Assembly (NCBI GenBank): GCA_022264855.1
Contig: JABYQU010000003.1
Coordinates: forward strand, 806,001 to 870,000
Direction: 5' to 3'
DNA from: Lenzites betulinus
Taxonomy: Eukaryota > Basidiomycota > Agaricomycetes > Polyporales > Polyporaceae
Length of the DNA: 64,000 bases
The translations under genes were made by a program, and so were the position numbers. Below are positions 31,658 through 41,173 of the stretch, one piece after another; position 1 is the stretch's first letter; every line of letters begins with the position of its first letter. The notes below the pieces were generated by a model. It ran no database searches, had not been told where the DNA came from, and was given only the letters and a program-made list of their open reading frames with translations.

Positions 31658-32704
31658 ATGACCCTTACGCCCCCCGCTGATTTGGCAAAAGCAGCCTTGC
31701 ACGACAAGACGCTCTCTCCTCACACTGTCGCCTTCAAGATCGTAGTCCAGGCCCGCAGGACGGTCCAACTCGCCGAAGCCGATGTCATCACTACCGGGCG
31801 CGCGAACATAGCGTATTCCGACGACACACCGGGACTCGAGGGCTATCTCTGGAGCGTGTGGTTCGCTCTGCTCGACATCGCATCAGAAGATCCGTCGTCG
31901 CACCAGCGCCTTGCGGAGGTCATCGCTGCGGTGCGGGCAAGCGGAAACGAGGATGATGAATGGTTTCTGTGGCACAAGCCGTTCGACTGGGCGGACCTTC
32001 CGGTCTGGGGCATCACGAATGCCGAGACCATGCACTGGGGTGAGTCCGAGGGTGCATCTTACTGTTGCTATACGTCAAGAACTGATAGAATACCGTACGC
32101 GCTAGCGACCCTTACGCCAGTCGATGACGAGGGGAACGTTCTGCGGGAAACGGACGACGCCCTCGCCGAATCGATCCTCTCAGGGGATGCCCCCACGGCG
32201 GACACCGTTGAGACGCGGGCGTGGGCGCGCAACCGCCGGCGTTGGCTCAACTACAACACCTTCCGCGCGAACCTGTGGGCCCTCGGGGTGGACGCGGACC
32301 CCTACTGGGGAATTGTCCTGGTCGGCGACTACCTCGAGCCACTGTCTCTCCCCGAGGACGTGTGGCGGGCACGACATCTTGGTTTCCCTACGTATCCGCA
32401 CGAAATCGGGATGGAGACGGCTATGACGTGGTTGCGGATCGCGGGCGCGCAGATGTTCGTGTGTCGCAAGGTATACGGGCCGAAGGGGAATCGTGAAGGG
32501 GGAAAGTCGAGGGCGCTGGGGGCGCCTGGGAAGAGTCGGGGGACGTGGGACGGCGTGGATGGGTATCACCCCGAGCGGTGGGCGCATTGGAAGGATATTT
32601 TGAGGGCGGTCTGCAATGGCGAGAAGGGCGCGTGGCGGGCGAATGTGATCGAGGCAGCAAAGGTTCGCACCGTTCGGATTTTCATAAAAGTGACAGACCG
32701 CTGA
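31658..32704 (+). CDS. DUF3632-like fungal protein, function unknown
   Basis: Predicted 326-aa soluble protein from exons 31658-32039 and 32106-32704, separated by a 66-nt GTGAGT-GCTAG intron that also happens to be readable in frame. The segment RRWLNYNTFRANLWALGV and the following acidic stretch resemble the DUF3632 signature of fungal proteins with a conserved N-x-F/N-x-x-x-A motif. The C-terminal WAHWKDILRAVCNGEKGAWR is consistent with the helical end of that family. There is no signal peptide or membrane segment. The final codons after VIEAAK are uncertain, because an alternative donor at 32663 could splice into downstream coding-like sequence. No role is known. Confidence 0.6.
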   Translation: MTLTPPADLAKAALHDKTLSPHTVAFKIVVQARRTVQLAEADVITTGRANIAYSDDTPGLEGYLWSVWFALLDIASEDPSSHQRLAEVIAAVRASGNEDDEWFLWHKPFDWADLPVWGITNAETMHWGESEGASYCCYTSRTDRIPYALATLTPVDDEGNVLRETDDALAESILSGDAPTADTVETRAWARNRRRWLNYNTFRANLWALGVDADPYWGIVLVGDYLEPLSLPEDVWRARHLGFPTYPHEIGMETAMTWLRIAGAQMFVCRKVYGPKGNREGGKSRALGAPGKSRGTWDGVDGYHPERWAHWKDILRAVCNGEKGAWRANVIEAAKVRTVRIFIKVTDR

Positions 32705-32752
32705 TTACATATGTCGTGGTGCTAGTCTACTGTGGAGGCGATGGATAGGATC

Positions 32753-33440
32753 GAAGAAACGTGCGGCCAAAGAGCTACAACAAGTTAGTGGTGACCCGTA
32801 ACTTACTCGCGGGGATATGGATGGAAAACGTGCACACCTACGCGATTTTTCTCCTGGCCCCCCGCTCGAATCCTCATATATGAGATTGCTCCAGCGGAAG
32901 ACTTCAGCAAATCGGCGGCCACGGCCGATGCGTTCACTTTCCTCAGCGTCACCGCGGCGAGCAAAAATGAGATGCAGGACGATTACAAGGAGCGGATACT
33001 CGCATCGAGCAAGAGCAAGTCGCATCAGGAACGCAAATTCCGTAACAACCCGGTTCTCGTCGGCTGGCTCCCCGGCCTGTGCAGGATCGTCGGCACTGGC
33101 GTCGTCACAGCGTACCATGTGCCCATCTTCCGGCTGTACCGCAAGCAAACGGGCCCGGGGCCGCCTCACGACTGGATAGGGGTAGTTCTGCGCGACTTCA
33201 AGACTATGTGCATGAATGCCATGAACAGCGACCTTGTCTTGAATGAGTGCTGTCCGTGTTAGTTGCCTGGGCCGTAGACGGACTTTCGCGCGGAGGGAGA
33301 GAAGAAATGGAGGCCAACTTGGAATCAAGAGCTTCTCAAGAATTGGGATAAGCGTCAACTGACGCTTCTCGGATGCTGGCCAGACCTGAGTTTACGTTCG
33401 CTATCCCCACAACCTGGCAAGTCTTCGACTGGCTGAGATA
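32753..33440 (+). other. Coding-like sequence with frame changes, possible gene or pseudogene fragment
   Basis: Three stretches on the + strand have strong GC-rich third positions yet lie in different frames. One runs 32753-32891 and includes RPKSYNKLVVTRNLLAGIW. A second runs about 32893-33262 and includes NNPVLVGWLPGLCRIVGTG, RLYRKQTGPGPPHDWIG and LRDFKTMCMNAMNSDLVLN. A third, about 33310-33440, includes PTWNQELLKNWDKRQLTLLG. No splice pair cleanly joins the first two. This could be an extra intron-rich gene that I cannot resolve, a continuation of the DUF3632-like gene, or a decayed gene. The 217-aa frame on the opposite strand is judged a shadow. Confidence 0.35.
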
Positions 33441-34341
33441 CAGAGAAATTGTGAGTCATGTTTTGTCAGTGCAGCACGCCGGTCAGGACTGTCCTGACTC
33501 CGACTCCTGAGTCGCCAATTGCATCCGACAGGTTTCGTTGTCACACTCCGCCGCGACATATATACTTTTTCAGAAGTTATGGCTGTGATGTACCCACAGC
33601 TGTTGCCATTCTTAAGGCGATCATCGTTCCCGGACGAAGTTTCCCAACACCGCCAGTCTTGTAGTCAAATTCGTCTTACCTGTTCAACTCAATCACATCT
33701 CACGCTATGATGTATTGACCGGGTTGCAGCACAGCACGATTCAACTCGGCTACCAGTATGATTTAGGCGGACGCCACCTCTTGACATCACCATCTGTCAA
33801 AACCCGGCAGGAGAAAACAGCGGTCACATTCCGAGGATGTTTATTTGTCGGTGCGCAGCACATTGCACTTCACTTGTCCTTGTATTCCAAACATGCCGTG
33901 GTTTATACAGACCTACACCCGCGTATCACCGTGTTTCAAAATCAAGGGAGGCATTGTGTAACGCCTCAAAGCCTCGCACGAGGTGTCGCCAATCTTGAAT
34001 AGGTAGCCTGGCTTCTAACTTGCGACAACAGACCGCAGCTGAACGATTTGCAAAGTCGCTACCACGGCAATCCTACCTCCCACAATCAGCACTGTCAGTA
34101 TCGTTTCTTCCCAACGGCCTGACCGCAAGGCCGCAATGCTCGTTGGCAATCCGGTGTCTGCGGTAATGGCTATGCAACGTGCGAGCAGGGGGAGTTGGTC
34201 TTTCAAATTTGAGCCTGGGGGCTTGCTTATAAAAGACCACAGGTGAAGTGGGGCCTGTCCGTATTCCACTTCCTGGTTCTTCTGCGTTGACGCGCCCCTC
34301 TTCGTCATCTTTTTTCACGGGCTCTGGTTTTTGTCGTCGAA
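33441..34341. other. Intergenic region upstream of the GPI-protein gene
   Basis: About 900 bp with no supported gene. It ends in the TATA box and short leader of the following gene. Confidence 0.4.
34228..34235 (+). promoter_or_regulatory. TATA box of the GPI-anchored protein gene
   Basis: TATAAAAG about 107 bp upstream of the ATG at 34342. Confidence 0.6.
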
Positions 34342-35427
34342 ATGTACGCCAAGGCTTTCCTCGCTGTTCTGCTCTCTGCTATGGCGGTCAATGGTCATCC
34401 AGCCAAACGTGACGGTGAGTGATAGTCATCAGGTTATCTCACCGAGCACATTTTGACAATGTCCTCTACCCTTGGCTAGATGGCGGTTAGTGTGACAATT
34501 ATTATAAGCAGCGGGCGGCCATACTGACGCATAGCAGATGCTTTCCCCACAACGGGAGTTTGTGCGTCATCCACATGTCTTGCAGACGGAACGTTTTAGC
34601 TGACCTTAGGATTATGCTCTATCAGTCAACCCGAACTTCGGTATGCTCAGTGTTATTCATATGACAAAAATGACATAACCTGATTCACGCGATCCTTATA
34701 GAATCCTCCCTCGATGCACAGCTCTCCCAAGCCATTCCTACGACAGGAGTTTGTGCGTGATCACTGCCGTGCTACTATAATGTAGACGACGATATTCTAA
34801 CATCGTAACCACACTTCACCAGTCGACCCGAACTTCGGTGTGTTCGCCATCGTGCATCAGCCCCATCCCAATGCAGATTCTGACTGTCCCGATCGTAGGC
34901 TCATCCCTTCAGAACCAGATAACCCAGGGGCTTGGCAGCATCCCTGCAGCAAGCGGGGTAGTAACCGGCTTCGCCACGAGTAAGCTCCACGCTAACCCTC
35001 CTCGATCCGGGCAGCCTTGCTGAATGCTGGATTGTATCATTCTCGTAGCTATCACGGACAGCAATGGGGGCGTGCAAATCGCGTCCATTGGTGGCGCTGG
35101 GGTCCTCTCTATCGACGGGTTCATCACGACTATCACTGGCCCGGTGGCACCTGCGAGCGCGGACCAGACCATCGGGCCTACTAAGACGAGCGGTGGAGCT
35201 GCTCAGACCGGGGGTGGGTCCACACCTGCCGCTGAGCAGACGGGGGGCGCTTCCCCTAGCCCGAGCGGATCAAAGTGCGTCTTCACTGCTTGAAGATCTC
35301 TTGGACGGTGTTGACTTTATGGCTGCTTAGGAACGCTGCTGCCGGCCTCTCGGTCTCGAAGCCTCTGTTGACTGGTGCGCTCAGCCTGCTCGGGGCCGTC
35401 GCAGGGGGCGCGGTTATATTCTTGTAG
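34342..35427 (+). CDS. Small GPI-anchored secreted protein with duplicated PTTGVF-x-PNF motif
   Basis: Predicted 195-aa cell-surface protein. Residues 1-18 form a signal peptide (MYAKAFLAVLLSAMAVNG) followed by a KR Kex2-type site. The mature part has two PTTGVF motifs, one followed by NPNF and one by DPNF. A Gly/Val/Ile-rich beta segment (SGVVTGFATTITDSNGG, IASIGGAGVLSIDG) and a Ser/Thr/Gly/Pro-rich stalk follow. The C-terminal hydrophobic tail (LLTGALSLLGAVAGGAVIFL) has small residues upstream suited to an omega site. Exons are 34342-34414, 34480-34485 (6 nt, optional), 34538-34561, 34626-34640 (15 nt), 34702-34752, 34823-34837 (15 nt), 34899-34979, 35049-35274 and 35331-35427. All internal introns up to 34979 are phase 1. 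No enzymatic domain is visible. A structural or adhesive role at the wall is inference. Confidence 0.8.
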
Positions 35428-35856
35428 GCGTGCTGGAGCACGAGAATACAATGTTCAAGCGCGGGTGCTCTGGCGGCATTCGGCTCTTGTCTGTCTTGCG
35501 TACGTTCGGCGACATAATGTGGACATTTTATTGCGGTACTACTGTAGACTCAAAAGTAAATGTTACTGGTCCATGATCGATAACTCTCATCGAAGCACCC
35601 CTCAAACGCACCGGCACATCGCGCTCCGCCAATATTCAGTGTATAGCATAGCAGGACGGACACACTTATAGTGAAGCTTGGTGTCGATACATCTGAGATC
35701 TGGATTTTAAGCGAGATCCTTATGGACAGAGGTTCCCGGGCGATAGCAGCTAGATAACGCCACCGCGGTCACGGTGGCCGCTCTGCTTATTCATGATTCA
35801 ACTACCGTTCCCCTATATACTCCTCTGCCCACGCACCCATTTGTGCCGCAGCGAGG
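35428..35856. promoter_or_regulatory. Intergenic region and promoter of esterase copy 1
   Basis: A 429-bp gap. A CTATATAC word (TATA at 35814-35819) lies about 38 bp before the ATG, a close but plausible TATA position. Confidence 0.5.
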
Positions 35857-36967
35857 ATGACGGCAAACGTTCAGGATGCAATTGTGCTGCTGGGCGATTC
35901 GCTCACTGAATTCGCGAACTCCCCTGAGGGGATGGCGACTAAACTTACAGGTACGCACAACCGCCACAGCACAGCTACGATGCCAGTACTTGGTCGGCTA
36001 TCGGGTGGCAGAGGGGCTTACGCTTGCTTACTACGGCCGCCTTCCTCTATATACAGACGCCTACATGCGCAAGTTGGACGTGGTGAACCGAGGCTTCAGT
36101 GGATATAACACCGACTGGATCATCCCCGTCTTCGAACAGGTCAGTCGTGATTGTCCGCACCGCTCAAAGTCAAGTCAACGCTCACTCGACCCACCTCCCT
36201 CTATCCCTTTTCCTCCGGTCGCTTCGAATATAGATCTGGCCAAAGCAGCACGAGCAGCAGCACCACCCCACCGCGCGCCTGCTCGTCGTCTGGTTCGGCG
36301 CAAACGACGCCTCGCTCCCGCTCATCAAGCAGCACGTCCCGCTCGAGCGGTACGAGGCGAACCTCGCGTGGTTCGTGCACACGCTGCGCTCGCCCGAGTC
36401 CGCGTACTACTCCCCGAAGACGCACCTGGTGTTCATGACCGCGCCCCCGGTCCAGCCGTCGCGCTGGGCGGCGTTCCTCGCGCAGGCGTTCGACAGGCCG
36501 GCGGTGCTGGATCGGACGCTGGAGCTCAGTAAAGTGTATGCGGAGGCGGCGAAGAAGGTCGGGGAGCGCGAGGGCGTGCCGGTCGTGGATATCTGGAGCA
36601 AGATCTGGGAGGCGGCGGGCGAAACGGAGGACGGGCTGACTCCGTTCCTTGCGGATGGGCTGCATTTGACGGGGAAGGGATACGATGTGGGTGGTCGGGT
36701 TTCTTGGTTAAGGCTAGCGTGTGTTGCTGATACCTGGGGGTGCAAGGTCGTATACGATGCGCTCACTACGACCATTAAGGAGAAAATCCCGGAGCTGCAC
36801 TACGAAAAGCTGCAGCCCACTTACCCACTGTAGGTGCCGAACAGCTACCAGTCGTTTCAGGGGCGCTAACTTCGTGTTGTTCATATAGCTGGGACAATAT
36901 TGTCAAAGAACTTGAGCAAAACCGCGACTATCGCGAGCTCATGAAGAAGCAAACGCCAGTTGTATGA
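35857..36967 (+). CDS. IAH1: SGNH/GDSL esterase, isoamyl acetate-hydrolysing (IAH1) type, copy 1
   Basis: Cytosolic SGNH hydrolase resembling yeast Iah1, which hydrolyses acetate esters. Block I is AIVLLGDSLTEFA (nucleophile Ser). RKLDVVNRGFSGYNTDWIIPVFEQ supplies the block II glycine. LLVVWFGANDASLP is block III (GxND). DGLHLTGKGY gives the catalytic Asp-x-x-His of block V. Five exons are read. Exon 1 is 35857-35950 and exon 2 starts at 36057. The FEQ/IWPK junction and the GYD/VVYD junction are further introns, and a last exon ending in VV is joined through TYPL-WDN. A 109-codon-scale antisense frame over the GC-rich core is a shadow. The next gene is a close tandem paralogue, and a third copy lies about 18 kb downstream. 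Confidence 0.9.
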
Positions 36968-37744
36968 ACTAGAGTCGGATCCATAGTCAGCGAGGCAAGG
37001 CGTCTGGGAGAAGTCGTTGATAATGTATGCAATACCTCTCGACGCATGTGTGTCACGGCCGTCCATGCGGAGCCCCTATGTCGATTACAGATGCGGGCAC
37101 AGAAATTGTGGCCTGAAACGTTGAGGAGTCAGCATTGTGATCGAGGTGCGACGATGGGGTCGCGAGGTGGGCGTCCTTGCTGAGATGCTGAGATAGCCAC
37201 AGCGTTGATTGAGATGTCGAACAAGTCCCTTCACTTTCGATCGAGCGCGGTCAGTGATGGATGTAGTTCATGTGGGGGACAAATCATGCGCCCAGCGTGC
37301 TTCTGAGTTACAGCACCCATCCGTAAGCACCGTTCTTGCGTTCACGTTGCATGTCTCCTGTCCAAACCGGAGGTCGCAAACGTCGTGTGTCAGCAGGTGT
37401 GAGCCCGGTGTCAAGGCTTCGAAAAACCCGGTCATCTGCGCTCCCGTGAAGGGCCCGGGAGTTGTTTCTCGAGAGCTGGAACCTCTTCTAAAACCCAATT
37501 ATGGAATACGCGTGAGTACGTGGGTCGGCGAGGGCCACACGCCCGGTAAATATGCCTTCCTCCGATCAGGATGGCGGTGATCATGGGACACAGTGCATGA
37601 GGAAAGCGGATTCTGCTGTTCCTGACGCGGCGTCCCGCCCATGGTAATAAACCACAGCTCGACATGCCGACGCTTACAGATTCTTCTACCCCTCGCACTC
37701 CTGTTTAAGAAAGCTCCCCCTTGGTCAACTTCAGCACCACGACC
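36968..37744. other. Intergenic region between tandem esterase genes
   Basis: A 777-bp gap. The last 50 bases before the next ATG resemble a short pyrimidine-rich leader. No other feature is supported. Confidence 0.4.
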
Positions 37745-38777
37745 ATGACGGCCAACGTACAAGACACGATCGTCCTCCTGGGCGACTCCCTGACCGAAAT
37801 GGGCGCCGCCCCTGAGGGGTACGCGACGAAGCTTGGAGGTATGTAGGCGGGACGCCTGCTTTGCTTGCTGAGCGCTGAACTTGGGGGTCCGCACAACCTA
37901 GAGGTTTACATTCGGAAGTTGGATGTGGTCAACCGGGGCTTCTCCGGGTACAACACCGACTGGATCATCCCTGTCTTTGAGCAGGTCAGCCACATTCCCA
38001 CTGTCTGCCCCTATACATCAGCTCAAGTACTTACCTCGGCCCCTGCCAAAACCAGATCTGGCCTAAACAGCAGGAGGCGCAGCAGCACCCGAAGACGCGC
38101 CTGCTCGTGGTGTGGCTCGGCGCGAACGACGCCGCGCGCGCACACAGCAAGCACCACGTCCCGCTCGAACGCTACGAGGCGAACCTCGCGGAGCTCGTGC
38201 GCAGGGTGCGCTCGCCCGAATCCGCGTTCTACTCGCCCGACACGCGCCTGGTGTTCATAAACCCGCCCCCTGTGCAGCCCGAGCGCTGGGTGCCGGCGCT
38301 CGCGGAGTACATGCAGGTGCCCGAGGCCCCGCCGGACCGCGATCTGGAGCAGAGCAGGCTGTATGCGGAGGCGATGAATAGGGTCGGGGAGAGGGAGGGC
38401 GTGCCGGTGGTGGATGCTTGGGGGAAGATTTGGGCGGCGGCGGGCGGGACGGCGGGTGGCTTGACGCCGTTCCTGTCCGACGGGCTGCATTTGACGGGGG
38501 AGGGGTACAAGGTGCGTGGCGGCGATTTATCTTGTGGTATGGGCGGTAAGTTACTGATGTCGGGTGGTACAAGATCGTCTTTGATGCACTCATCGCGACC
38601 ATTGCGGAGAAATATCCGGAGCTGCACTATGAACGCCTGCCGCTTACTTTCCCGCTGTGAGTTCATAATGGGACCAGGTCGCCGCAGACGTGCTGACGTT
38701 CGAATAGCTGGAATGAGATTTTCGACGGGATGGAGCAACAACGCAGCCTCAGTGAGATCACGAAGAAGCGAACGTGA
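37745..38777 (+). CDS. SGNH/GDSL esterase, IAH1 type, copy 2
   Basis: Tandem paralogue of the preceding esterase with the same five-exon plan. It begins MTANVQDTIVLLGDSLTEMG, identical to copy 1 over most of the first 18 residues. Catalytic blocks are intact: GDSLT, RGFSGYNTDW, GANDA and DGLHLTGEGY. It differs in the cap-like variable region (RWVPALAEYMQVPEAPPDRD versus RWAAFLAQAFDRPAVLDRT), where substrate choice is likely set. The last exon, joined through FPL-WNE, ends in ITKKRT. No frame damage is seen. Confidence 0.88.
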
Positions 38778-39176
38778 ACTAGCCTTTTCGGAGGTGCGAT
38801 CGGGTCTTCGCGCGCACGCGCATGCAGAATGTTTTTTTTGAATACCTATGGTAGATGCTTGTCATGAGGTCGTAACGGTATAAGGGAGAAACACAGCATG
38901 TAATCTGTAGCAACGAATCAGCGTCCAGTGTAACGATAGCCATAGCAGTCCATAGCACAGCAGCAGTGGGACGGAACGGAACGGACCTAACGAGAGCTAT
39001 TATGGAGGTAAGGTATCTGAAGGTGCGGTAGTATAAGCAAGCAAAGACACAATCAAGAAGACAAGGCGACGTGCGATATAGGTATAGGAGATGACGTTCG
39101 TGGGTTTGCGGGCCGGGATATACACCGGTGCAGGGAGCAAAGCTAGTGCGTGCATAGGCGATCATCGAGCAGAGCA
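38778..39176. other. Convergent intergenic region
   Basis: A 399-bp gap between the esterase copy 2 and the Q-rich protein gene 3' ends. Nothing is supported here. Confidence 0.4.
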
Positions 39177-40208
39177 TCAGTCAAAGTGCATATAATGGCC
39201 CTTTACGCGCAGCCGGCACATCTCGCAGTCCGCGCGGGGGCCCATCGTAAAACGCTGTTTGCGCCCCTGCGCCCCCTGCTGCTGCTGGCCATGACCAAGG
39301 AAATCCACAGGCGGGGAGGCAATGGTCACCGCGGACCCCGCGAAGCACGGATCGCCGAGCGGAGGCTGCGAAAAGAGTTGGACGGGCGAGGGCGTCGCTG
39401 CCTGCACCTGAATCGCGGGGATCTGCAACCGGTTCTGGCTCTGATTCTGCGCCTGCCCTTGCGGAAACAGAGTCGCGCCCCTCGGTCTCTGGGGATTGTG
39501 CTGGTGGTGGTGTTGCTGCGGCTGCTGAAAGAACGGCCCTGTGTCGGTGTTCAAGCGCGGCAGGGAGGACGGAGACGCGGCGCGGGACGGAGACGGCGCG
39601 CGCACAGAGAAAATGGAGGGGCGCGGCGGGGAGACCGACATCTTGTCCTCGTCCGCGGGCTTCACACAGGCCGCATGCACCACGGCGCGCTCAGCACCAC
39701 ACCCGACAGAACAGCAGCGCGAGCGCGGGAGAGGGACACACCATCTGCTCGTCCGCCATCACCTCGTCGCACCCGCCTTGCCCCTGCTCGTGTCCGTGTT
39801 CGTCGACGGTCCCGGGCGTGCTGAACCCGCTCTGCTCGGACGCGGGGCTCGCGAGGCGCATGCTCTGTGTTTGAGACACCCAGTCGAGCGGCGCGTTCCG
39901 CAGGCGCGGCGTCGGCGGGTGCGTCGGGAGCCCGTGCGACGCGGGCGAGGTCTGGAATGCGGGGAACGGGTGCGGCGCGCTCGTGCCCGCGTCATGGCCG
40001 CTGCTGGCGCCCGTGGCGCGTTTCTGCTCATGCACGCGTCAGCACCGGGGAGACGGATTCTACTGGGACGGGGACTATGGGGGAAATGAAAAAGGGGACG
40101 TACAGAGGGTCGGTCGTGCTGGGAGGGCGAGGAGCCCGACGGCGAGCGCGCGCGTTTCGTCGCTGAGCGCGTCACGCGCATGGGCGTGGTCTGCATGTCG
40201 AGGTCCAT
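39177..40208 (-). CDS. Q/P-rich disordered protein with C-terminal Cys-x-x-Cys motif, function unknown
   Basis: Predicted 299-aa protein from exons 40208-40104, 40023-39742 and 39689-39177, with GT-AG borders and matching phase. The N-terminus MDLDMQTTPMRVTRSATKRA is basic and nuclear-signal-like. The middle is Ser/Pro-rich (LPTHPPTPRLRNAPLDWVSQTQSMRLASPASEQSGF in pieces). A Gln/His-rich run (QQPQQHHHQHN) sits in exon 3. The last 22 residues, MGPRADCEMCRLRVKGHYMHFD cut into two halves at CRL, carry a CxxC pair followed by KGHYMH and look far more constrained than the rest. This could be a small zinc-binding or docking tail. Overall composition suggests a transcription-related or scaffold protein, which is inference. 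Confidence 0.7.
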
Positions 40209-41173
40209 ATTCGGGGAGGCAGACTAGTACTTTCTAGTGGCGGGATCGTCGTCGAATGTCCGTGCCACAGAGAAACAGCTAGGCGGGGGTTAAGTTAAAG
40301 TAGAGTACCGGGCTCCTCCCTGGCTATCTTATATACAGTGCAAATTCCAGGCAGTGGCAGAGGAGGGCGTGACAAAGAAGCAAAGACACGCTAGACAAGT
40401 GGGAGAGGAGGGCAGCGCAGCGAGAATGCTCTTTTCACGCGATGACGGGATGGTGGATGGACGAGACGTCGAGGAGAGCGCCCGCTGCTGGATGCAATGA
40501 GGAGCCGCCTGGAACCGCGGATGTTTAGCTGAGCCACTCCCCCTCCAATCAACTCGAGCAGGCTGCACGTTAACTTGAATTTGAGATCCCCGCTATCGAG
40601 TCGAAGATGTCGTTCTCCTCAGAGGGGATACTTGCGAGATACACACGTCGTAGTATTACGGCCCGCCCGCATAGTAGCTCGTACTGGTAGTAGTGTTGTA
40701 AGCACCGAGTGAGCCGGGATCGTCAGCGTCCAGGTTTCGGCCGTTATACGCGCACGCAAAGCAGTCGAGCACGACGGATCTATATTTCTACACTTTTCTA
40801 CACAGCACACCCATCACGCGAGGACGCGCAGACGCGCGACCAGACGGGGCACCACTAGCACTACACGGGGCGGCAGAAACAAATCCAGACTCGGACCAGG
40901 AGGAAAGAAAGCAGCAGAGCGAAGCGGGGGCGGGGGCGTATACAACAGGCGGGGTTTTCGTGCTATTCCAATACAGGTGGCGAGCGAGGACATCGCCCGC
41001 CGCCCTTGAGCGTCCACGGTGGTATTCTTTGGGTGCGCGTGTACAGCAGGGAGGCCAGCAGGGTAGACCACCTGGCTGGGACTGCGAGACTCCGCGCGAG
41101 GGGCGGGCAGGCGCGGGGGAGGGCTGGGGGGAGCCGTCGCCGGACGCCCGCTACCCGCGAGCGATGCGGCCAG
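40209..41173. other. Intergenic region between the Q-rich protein gene and trehalose phosphorylase
   Basis: A 965-bp tandem gap (both genes on the minus strand). It holds the promoter of the Q-rich protein gene and the 3' UTR of trehalose phosphorylase. A TTATATACAG word (40329-40338) lies about 120 bp upstream of the former. Confidence 0.4.

Noticed and set aside
32705..33358. 217-codon minus-strand frame opposite the coding-like region
   Set aside because: The + strand frame has better third-position bias and more protein-like segments, so this is probably the shadow.
34415..34537. A single 123-nt first intron in the GPI-protein gene
   Set aside because: Possible in frame, but good internal splice sites split it into two typical-length introns around a 6-nt exon, so it is kept as the alternative and not the main reading.
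38695..38715. GTTCGAATAG, resembling part of a tRNA B box
   Set aside because: It lies at the 3' splice site of esterase copy 2, and no A box or acceptor stem is present.
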